11,687 bases of DNA from DASRHY01 sp046765875 (GTDB lineage Bacteria > Actinomycetota > Actinomycetes > Propionibacteriales > Kribbellaceae): positions 1 through 11,687 of the forward strand of contig JBKPSJ010000185.1 in assembly GCA_046765875.1 (NCBI GenBank). Reading direction: 5' to 3'. The notes beneath the pieces are model-generated. The model worked only from the letters and a program-made list of their open reading frames with translations, made no database searches and was not told the origin of the DNA. Below are positions 7,115-11,687 of this stretch, one piece after another; the first letter of the stretch is position 1, and each line of letters starts with the position of its first letter. Position numbers and translations under genes: made by a program.

Positions 7115-7250
7115 CCAGGGGGCGCGGGACGATGATGTGCTGGTTGCCGATAGCAACGAAACTGTCAACGCCTCTGGCAACGACCGGATGCCAGATCATG
7201 CCGGAGATGACGGTCGTGACAGCCGTTGTGCCAGCCTCGCACGCTCATGA
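7115..7250 (+). pseudogene. Degenerate second copy of the small orphan-gene segment
   Basis: The plus-strand frame here (DDDVLVADSNETVNASGNDR, ending at TGA 7248-7250) resembles the 3' half of the small gene at 294-383 (GDVAYSNESVNGHVNADRP). At the DNA level 309-338 and 7143-7172 match at 25 of 30 bases. The likeness continues with one 3-base gap through about 395 and 7226, including a shared GACAGCCG. The N-terminal half of the first copy has no counterpart here. It is probably a decayed paralogue or a duplicated gene end. Confidence 0.4.
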
Positions 7251-7414
7251 CAGGCTGGTCTGGAGGGAGCAGCCAACTAGCAATCAGGTGGCCGGCGTTT
7301 GCCCGGGCCGAGCTCGGATCATCCAAGGGGGTGTCGCTTCGGATAGTTCGGCACACCATCGCTGCCGGGCTTGCGCGGCGGCTCGGCGCCGGGTTGCGCA
7401 GAGCCGTGCGCGAG
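7251..7414. other. Intergenic stretch with a candidate hairpin
   Basis: No gene is apparent. CGGCTC at 7379-7384 pairs perfectly with GAGCCG at 7401-7406 around a GC-rich interior. It sits just after the stop codon of the MEDS-HATPase gene, where a terminator would be expected, but it lacks a U-tract. Confidence 0.25.
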
Positions 7415-8380
7415 TCAGCGTGTGTGTGCAAGGTGTGTGGGTAGGGTCATCCACAGCCGGATGACGGTGCCTGAGGGGCCCGATTTCATCTGTACCAGGT
7501 CACACAGAAGGTTCACCATGAGCAGGCCGCGGCCGGAGGTCTGCTCCGGCGGGGGCGGTAGCCTCCCGGCGAGTAGGTCGTCGATGTGGCCTCCGTCGCG
7601 GATCTCGTAGACCAGCGAACCACTGTCTTGCCAGCACAGCACTGTGCCGCCGTCTCCGGCGTGCTCGACGCTGTTGCCGCTGACTTCGCTGATGGCGATC
7701 AGCACGTCGGTGAGCCGGTCGGGTGTCAGGCCGGACCTTCTACCCCACTCGGCTGCCACGCGGCGGGCCTGCGCGACCTCGGTGAAATCGAATCTTTCGG
7801 CGTCCGCAGGCGTCTCGGGCTGCAGTCTGGAGATCCTGTCCAGCACGGTGTGCGGATCCAGGTAGCCCGTGCTGACATGACTGACTTGGCGATCACGAAG
7901 CGCCGGGTGGGTGCGCTCAATATCCGCCAGTGTCTGCTCGGGCAGGACGGCCAGGTCGCTGAGGCACAGGATGTTGACGTCCTGGTCGGCGAAGGCGAGG
8001 TTGACCAGCGCCTCGTGTTCGACCCAGGCGGTGTACTCAGCTGCCGATCGGCCTGGCCACATCGGTTCCGCGATGATCGCCGTCCGGTGGCCCGGGTGCT
8101 CATCGACAAAGGGGTAGATGACTCCCGGAATGATGCGGGCCGGGTTACGGCCATCCTCAGCCATGTCGCTGAACCGAACCCGTGACGCGTCAGTGCCGAG
8201 CCCGTCGCGGATCCGCTTCATCGCGTCGCCGGGTAGTGTGACGAGCACGGGCTGATCCCGGGCGAGGGCAGCACGGATGTAGGCGATCGTCTCGGCCAGG
8301 AACTGATCCGGGCCTCGGTACGGCATCGCCTCGTGCATCATGCCGACGTCGCTGCGCTCGTGTGGAGACGTTGTCGTCAC
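7415..8380 (-). CDS. MEDS domain plus HATPase anti-sigma-type regulator (321 aa)
   Basis: The N-terminal part (about residues 15-165) matches the MEDS sensory domain: HEAMPYRGPDQFLAETIAYI, then a Rossmann-like IIPGVIYPFV and AAEYTAWVEHEALVNLAF. The C-terminal part (about 195-315) is a GHKL ATPase of the RsbW/SpoIIAB type with an intact N box (E232, N236, H240), a G1 motif IRDGG (260-264) and a G2 motif SGRGLLMVNLL (282-292). Such proteins bind and often phosphorylate STAS antagonists, and sequester a sigma factor or output protein. Start GTG 8380 overlaps the STAS stop codon as GTGA, indicating translational coupling. No sigma-factor gene is adjacent, so the target is unknown. This is a cytoplasmic protein; kinase activity is plausible but its usual substrate site in the partner is altered. 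Confidence 0.88.
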   Translation of the reverse strand: MTTTSPHERSDVGMMHEAMPYRGPDQFLAETIAYIRAALARDQPVLVTLPGDAMKRIRDGLGTDASRVRFSDMAEDGRNPARIIPGVIYPFVDEHPGHRTAIIAEPMWPGRSAAEYTAWVEHEALVNLAFADQDVNILCLSDLAVLPEQTLADIERTHPALRDRQVSHVSTGYLDPHTVLDRISRLQPETPADAERFDFTEVAQARRVAAEWGRRSGLTPDRLTDVLIAISEVSGNSVEHAGDGGTVLCWQDSGSLVYEIRDGGHIDDLLAGRLPPPPEQTSGRGLLMVNLLCDLVQMKSGPSGTVIRLWMTLPTHLAHTR

Positions 8381-8712
8381 GGCTGGCCGTGGTGACCTGA
8401 GATGTGTAGACGCGAGCCGCCGTCGTCGCCCCAGAGGATCTCAAAGATCCGCAGCAACGACGCGGGTGGATGGTGCACGATCAGGCGCCCGCCTTCGCGG
8501 TGCAGCCGGTTCGCGCAGTGCACCACGGCTGTGACGCTGTGCGTGTCCATGAACGGCACCCCGCGAAGGTCCAGCTGCGTGTCACCATCAGTACCAAGCG
8601 TCCGCGCCAGCGCCTGCTCGAACTGTTGGCGAGTCGCAAGGTCGATCTCGCCAACCACGGTGAGGCGCACAGGTCGTCCGTCCCACGTGATGGTCAGCAT
8701 GTTGGTCGGCAC
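8377..8712 (-). CDS. STAS domain anti-sigma factor antagonist (111 aa)
   Basis: The fold pattern is that of SpoIIAA/RsbV: LTITWDGRPVRLTVVGEIDL, then a helix (ATRQQFEQALARTL), then TQLDLRGVPFMDTHSVTAVV and the GGRLIVHHPPASLLRIFEIL end. GTG 8712 is chosen because GGAGG lies 7 bases upstream; the later ATG at 8700 would be 19 bases from it. The motif that normally reads DSSG, with the phosphorylated serine, reads DTHS here (residues 56-59), so the phospho-acceptor position is His, flanked by Thr57 and Ser59. It is the first gene of a two-gene operon with the MEDS-HATPase regulator. It probably binds that protein, but switching by serine phosphorylation may be lost or may use Thr57. Confidence 0.88.
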   Translation of the reverse strand: MPTNMLTITWDGRPVRLTVVGEIDLATRQQFEQALARTLGTDGDTQLDLRGVPFMDTHSVTAVVHCANRLHREGGRLIVHHPPASLLRIFEILWGDDGGSRLHISGHHGQP

Positions 8713-8738
8713 CCCCGGCCCTCCTTCCGCACCGATTG

Positions 8739-8779
8739 TCCGCTGAGCGGAGTGGGTTGACAACAAGGTCGTCGTCAAC
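8739..8779. promoter_or_regulatory. Inverted repeats upstream of the STAS operon
   Basis: GTTGACAAC (8756-8764) and GTCGTCAAC (8771-8779) form 9-bp arms matching at 8 of 9 positions around a 6-base spacer, ending 44 bp upstream of the STAS start. A perfect small repeat TCCGC-TGA-GCGGA lies between at 8739-8751. They look like operator sites or a leader hairpin. No clear -35/-10 pair is visible; regulation is inferred only from position. Confidence 0.35.
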
Positions 8780-9090
8780 AGCGACAGCGACGCCGGTGCC
8801 GGTGCCGGTACGAACCTCGCCGCATCCAGACCCTGCACCACCCGACCAGCAAGAAGGATCCCAGGTCCGGTCGCGCAGCCGGCCCTCACCGATCCGACGG
8901 CTGCGGGCACACCCGGAGCACACTCGACCTCGAGCTCGACGGCGGAAGCGCGAGCTGCGAGATCGGCGGCGTGGCATGAGTCGTGGCATGAAATGGTGTC
9001 GGTTGGAGTCAAATCGGCGGGCAAGAGTCGATCGCCACCTGAACTCCTGAGGCTCAAAGAGATTCAAATCGACCCGGGTTGACGATGGTC
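8780..9090. other. No gene seen upstream of the STAS operon
   Basis: Open frames cross this stretch on both strands, but their products are Arg/Ser/Pro-rich, with no domain pattern. I take them as GC-driven noise. The promoter of the STAS operon should lie at its left edge. Confidence 0.4.
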
Positions 9091-9133
9091 GGGGCTCCCA
9101 TAATCCCTTGGTCCCGGGCTCGAGTCCCACGAC
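9091..9133 (+). pseudogene. Decayed tRNA 3' half (possible attachment-site scar)
   Basis: CCCATAATCCCTTGGTC followed by a CTCGAGTCCCAC block mirrors the anticodon loop (CAT), variable region and T-arm of actinobacterial tRNA-Met or similar (TTGGTC-GTGGG-TTCGAGT-CCCAC). The T-stem has two mismatched pairs (CCGGG against CCCAC), U33 is C, and the anticodon stem does not pair well. No D-arm or acceptor 5' half lies upstream. It is not a functional tRNA. A 3' tRNA half is the usual core of tyrosine-integrase attachment sites. The isotype and the attachment interpretation are inference. Confidence 0.35.
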
Positions 9134-9170
9134 TTTGCATCCGAGCGCCGGCGGCCCGGGTCGCGGGATA

Positions 9171-9198
9171 GTTGCAGTCTGCAACGTTGCCGTATCCT
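9171..9198 (+). promoter_or_regulatory. Palindromic operator and possible promoter of lsr2
   Basis: GTTGCAGTCTGCAAC at 9171-9185 is a palindrome with 6-bp arms (GTTGCA/TGCAAC) and a 3-base centre. It overlaps a possible -35 (TTGCAG, 9172-9177). TATCCT at 9193-9198 could be the -10, with a short 15-base spacer. A bound repressor would block transcription, so autoregulation or control by a local regulator is likely. Confidence 0.4.
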
Positions 9199-9225
9199 TG
9201 CTGCGCACAGACTTGGAGGAGCGAG

Positions 9226-9555
9226 ATGGCGCAGCGCATCGTAGTCCGGCTCACCGACGACCTCAACGGCGCGGAGATCCCGGCCGGCAAGGGCGAAACG
9301 GTCACCTTCAGCCTCGACGGCCGGACTTACGAGATCGACCTGACAGCAAAGAATGCGAGTGCGCTTCGCAAGGTGCTGCGGCCTTACATCGAGGCTGGTC
9401 GCCCGATCAAGGGCTCGCGTCGGCGCTCGGTCCGCACCAGGGTCGCCGCCGACAACCGCACCGTGAAGGAGTGGGCTCGGGCCAACGGCTACCAGGTCCG
9501 CGACCGCGGGCGAATCCCCAAGGCCGTCATAGACGCATTCGACGCCGCCAACTGA
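9226..9555 (+). CDS. Lsr2 family nucleoid-associated protein (109 aa)
   Basis: Lsr2 binds AT-rich DNA, bridges it and silences horizontally acquired genes in actinobacteria, playing the role of H-NS. The N-terminal dimerisation half (MAQRIVVRLTDDLNGAEIPA, then ETVTFSLDGRTYEIDLTAKN) is followed by a basic linker (GSRRRSVRTR, 63-72) and the C-terminal DNA-binding domain (TVKEWARANGYQVRDRGRIP) with the RGR AT-hook-like motif at 94-96 and the usual AFDAAN end. Length is close to the typical 110-115 residues. GGAGGAGCGAG stands just before ATG 9226. It is monocistronic, next to a tRNA scar and a palindromic operator. It may be an accessory paralogue rather than the core copy, since it sits among mobile remnants. 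Confidence 0.95.
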   Translation: MAQRIVVRLTDDLNGAEIPAGKGETVTFSLDGRTYEIDLTAKNASALRKVLRPYIEAGRPIKGSRRRSVRTRVAADNRTVKEWARANGYQVRDRGRIPKAVIDAFDAAN

Positions 9556-9662
9556 GTCGGCCGCCGATCCCGGCGAGCCCCGACCCTTGACCTGAGACCG
9601 CGGCGCACAGTCCCTTCGTCGATGGCGACTCTGGCAGCTGCCCGCTGCCTACGTCTTGATCG
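9556..9662. other. Intergenic between convergent lsr2 and the VOC pseudogene
   Basis: Nothing recognised; no hairpin with a U-tract. A minus-strand frame reading RTAFVSFRYRLTIKT and ending at 9649 has some coding look but overlaps the frames of the VOC remnant. Confidence 0.3.
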
Positions 9663-9872
9663 TCAGGCGGTAGCGAAACGACACGAAGGCGGTGCGCGGC
9701 CAACTCCAGCAGGGGAAGGGTCGATCTCCCACCTGGCTGAGTGATGGACGCCTCCGGGTCGCCCGGGGAAGTCATCCGCCGCGAGTGGCTTACCGGTGCC
9801 CTTGCTCCAGAAGTGTGCGAGCTCATACGGGCTGTCGCAGTCGAAGACGATGTTGTGGACGACTGAACTCAT
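9663..9872 (-). pseudogene. Glyoxalase/VOC-family gene remnant, frameshifted
   Basis: ATG 9872, preceded by GGCGAGGA, opens MSSVVHNIVFDCDSPYELAH then FWSKGTGKPLAADDFPG, which is the first beta-strand and helix of a small glyoxalase-like (vicinal oxygen chelate) protein, including the first metal-ligand-type His. At about 9758-9762 an extra G (CCCGGGCGACC where CCCGGCGACC keeps frame) shifts the reading; the next frame continues DPEASITQPGG, as expected in the family. After that, homology fades and the protein is less than half the usual length of about 120 residues. It is broken by the frameshift and by loss of the 3' part. Confidence 0.65.
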
Positions 9873-9994
9873 GCGGTTCCTCGCCGGTGTCGGGATCCTT
9901 CGGGTCGCTCCGAGAACCTGTAGCACCCGTGGTCCGGCGCGGCAAACGTCGACCCGAACGATGCCCATCGGCAGGCCGCAACTCGGGTTGGGGG
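9873..9994. other. Intergenic, leader of the VOC remnant
   Basis: A short gap after the metallopeptidase stop. Apart from the ribosome site of the VOC remnant I see no site worth naming. Confidence 0.4.
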
Positions 9995-11557
9995 TTAGGG
10001 AACGGCTGTCCAGACATTGCAGGCGGCGGACGCGCCGACGAGGTGGGTCTCGCCCCATGTCGTGGCGATCGCCTCGAACGGGCCGAAGTCGTCGTGGGGT
10101 GCTTGTTTGCCGCGCTTGATGACCTGCAGCAGTCGTCCGGCGCCCATGATGTCTTGGCGTTCCTCGGCGGTGACGCCGTAGCAGTTGTCTTCGCTGCCCT
10201 TGCAGTGCGGGTGGTGCAGCCCGATGGCGTGGCCGAACTCGTGCGCTGCCGGTATCTGGCTCGTGGTCACCTGCTCTGGGTGCTTGCCGGTGGGGTCGCT
10301 GACCTGCTTGGTCACCGGTTTGCCCTCCTGGACCGATCCGACCTTCAGGTTGCCCTCGCCTGGCTCGGCGTTCGCGCGGCCCTGCTGGCTGTCGGAGAAT
10401 AGGTGGAAGACCGTGTGCTCACCGGTGTCGACGACGCTGACGACGACCCGGGTGTCGAGGGCCGGCTTGGCCCCGACCGGGCACTTTGCCCTGACCTTTC
10501 CCTTGAACGACCACGACGACTCGACGACGCGTTTGAAGTCCGCCTGGAACTTCGCCAGGCCGTCTCGGGCTTCTCGTTCGGCTTCGGGTGTCCCGGTCGG
10601 GGCCGGGCCCCAGCGGACGGCGTCGGTATCGAGGCGCACGCGGAAGTACAGCGTGACCAGACCCGCGACGGGATCGACGGCGCCGTCGAACTTGCCGCCG
10701 AAGTCCTTGCTCTTGATCTGGTCGGCCTTGTAGTAGGCGGCGTCCTTCGGGCCGCCCAGGAAGCGGACGATGTCGCCGATCTGGTCCGGTGGCAGCCCGG
10801 CCACGAATGAGTTGTTCGCCTCGAAGTAGGCCTCCCACGGCTTGCCCTTGGCCGCGGCCGCGCGTACCGCCGCGACCAGCCGGGTCCCGCCGGAGGACTG
10901 CGCGGCGGCCTCGTCGGCGCGTACCTCGGCCGCCATCGCAGCCACCTTGGGCAGCAGGTCGTACATCGGAAGGCCCTGGATCGGATCGAACGTGGCCTTG
11001 TGTTCGGCGACCAGGAAGGCCTCCCGGGCCGCGGCGAACGGGCCCTTCTGCCGCTGCACGGTGGCGGCGGTCTCGATGGCTTCCGCGCTGTGCTCAGCGC
11101 AGCCGCAACCCTCGTGCACCTCACCGCCACAGCGCTGGACCGGCCCGATCTGCTTTTGGGCTGCGTCATTGTCGACCGAGCGCGCTGCCGCAGGCACTGG
11201 GAGGTCGGAGGTGATGGCGAGGCGCTGTATCGGCAGCTTTTCCTGCCCGGGTGTGGTCGGGGCCTTGTCGGCCTGTTGGTTCCAGGCGGCGACGGCGTCC
11301 GCGAAGTCGGCGGTCGGTGTCTGGCGGTGCTTCGTCTCGTACGGTTTGACCTGCATGGCGCCGTCGACTGCGAAGCCCCAGATCACCACGGCATAAACGA
11401 TTCCTTTGTCGGTACCGTCCTCGGCGATGATGCTGGTCTCGAAGTTGTATGTGAGGTTCTCGTCCCTGCCGTCCGGTGTGTCGATGAGCTTCGCGTTGCG
11501 GACGGCCCCGCCGGTCGAGACACCTGGTACGACGCCGTAGGTGATGCTCGGCTGCAC
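9995..11557 (-). CDS. eCIS-cargo-like metzincin zinc peptidase, probably 5'-truncated (520 aa)
   Basis: The C-terminal domain is a zinc metallopeptidase: HEFGHAIGLHH (439-449) fits the metzincin signature HExxHxxGxxH, and CYGVTAEERQDIMGAG (461-476) supplies the Met-turn. Before it lies a module starting PFAAAREAFLVAEHK (about 173) and a mixed strand region. The first 105 residues (ITYGVVPGVSTGGAVRNAKL to AVAAWNQQADK) resemble a beta-rich unit found in DUF4157-type proteins of extracellular contractile injection systems. Linkers IQR (110-112), VQR (140-142, before CGGEVHEGCGCAEH) and VQR (167-169) are typical of that cargo. There is no signal peptide. GTG 11557 has no ribosome site, and the frame stays open upstream without a start codon (PLALPGPHGSY), so the true N-terminus may be missing. 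No sheath, baseplate or ATPase genes are in the window. Confidence 0.75.
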   Translation of the reverse strand: MQPSITYGVVPGVSTGGAVRNAKLIDTPDGRDENLTYNFETSIIAEDGTDKGIVYAVVIWGFAVDGAMQVKPYETKHRQTPTADFADAVAAWNQQADKAPTTPGQEKLPIQRLAITSDLPVPAAARSVDNDAAQKQIGPVQRCGGEVHEGCGCAEHSAEAIETAATVQRQKGPFAAAREAFLVAEHKATFDPIQGLPMYDLLPKVAAMAAEVRADEAAAQSSGGTRLVAAVRAAAAKGKPWEAYFEANNSFVAGLPPDQIGDIVRFLGGPKDAAYYKADQIKSKDFGGKFDGAVDPVAGLVTLYFRVRLDTDAVRWGPAPTGTPEAEREARDGLAKFQADFKRVVESSWSFKGKVRAKCPVGAKPALDTRVVVSVVDTGEHTVFHLFSDSQQGRANAEPGEGNLKVGSVQEGKPVTKQVSDPTGKHPEQVTTSQIPAAHEFGHAIGLHHPHCKGSEDNCYGVTAEERQDIMGAGRLLQVIKRGKQAPHDDFGPFEAIATTWGETHLVGASAACNVWTAVP

Positions 11558-11598
11558 ATACGAGCCGTGAGGGCCCGGCAGAGCCAGGGGCTGGGTGG

Positions 11599-11687
11599 TC
11601 AGTGGAGGGTGCGGGTGGGGTTGAAGCCCTCGATGAGCATCCCGAGGCCCACCGAGAGCTCCCAGGATGCGATGGGGAGGGTGGCGA
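11599..11687 (-). CDS. C-terminal end of a DUF4386-like membrane protein (partial)
   Basis: The minus-strand frame entering at the window edge reads ATLPIASWELSVGLGMLIEG, then FNPTRTLH and a TGA at 11599-11601. LPIAxWExSxGxxxIxxGF is the recognisable final transmembrane helix and tail of DUF4386-family integral membrane proteins, whose function is unknown. Only about 29 residues are present. Its stop lies about 40 bp before the first possible start of the metallopeptidase, whose open frame continues back into this gene. Confidence 0.6.
   Translation of the reverse strand, partial: ATLPIASWELSVGLGMLIEGFNPTRTLH

Noticed and set aside
8736..9050. 104-codon plus-strand frame upstream of the STAS operon
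   Set aside because: Low-complexity Thr/Pro/Arg product, no ribosome site and no recognisable domain.
1..11687. CRISPR array, rRNA or intact tRNA genes
   Set aside because: No regularly spaced direct repeats and no rRNA-like stretches were seen; the only tRNA-like segment lacks its 5' half.

Overview
The window is GC-rich, with strongly G/C-biased third codon positions. It carries Lsr2, ANTAR-domain regulators, STAS and RsbW-like partner-switching proteins and IS1380, ISL3 and IS256 family transposases. Together these point to a soil-type actinobacterium (Frankia, Cryptosporangium or Actinoplanes-like); I cannot assign a species. It reads as an accessory, rearranged stretch: functional operons separated by insertion-sequence copies, IS remnants and broken genes.

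Layout. 1-1460: debris of small plus-strand genes, split or flanked by a decayed IS256 transposase on the minus strand. 1769-1993: an intact small orphan gene. 4659-2177 (minus): a tight three-gene operon of a membrane fatty-acid desaturase, a GAF protein with a divergent ANTAR tail, and a canonical GAF-ANTAR regulator. 4721-6430: a structurally complete IS1380-family element with perfect 20-bp ends, 61 bp upstream of the desaturase start codon. 6431-7414: no intact gene; it holds an ISL3 transposase remnant and a degenerate second copy of the small-gene segment seen at 309-395. 8712-7415 (minus): a translationally coupled STAS antagonist plus MEDS-HATPase anti-sigma-type regulator. 9091-9130: a decayed tRNA 3' half. 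9226-9555 (plus): Lsr2. 9872-9663 (minus): a frameshifted glyoxalase/VOC gene. 11557-9995 (minus): a metzincin-type zinc peptidase with VQR linkers of the kind found in extracellular contractile injection system (eCIS) cargo proteins, apparently missing its 5' part. 11687-11599 (minus): the tail of a DUF4386-like membrane protein.

How the genes work together. The desaturase would adjust membrane lipid unsaturation. The two GAF/ANTAR partners in the same transcript suggest signal-dependent control, possibly by antitermination. The STAS and MEDS-HATPase pair forms a partner-switching module of the kind that controls alternative sigma factors; its STAS protein lacks the usual phosphorylatable serine. 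Lsr2 would silence AT-richer foreign DNA. The points of most interest are the IS1380 position and its own ribosome-site-burying hairpin, the unusual STAS protein, and the truncated eCIS-type peptidase.
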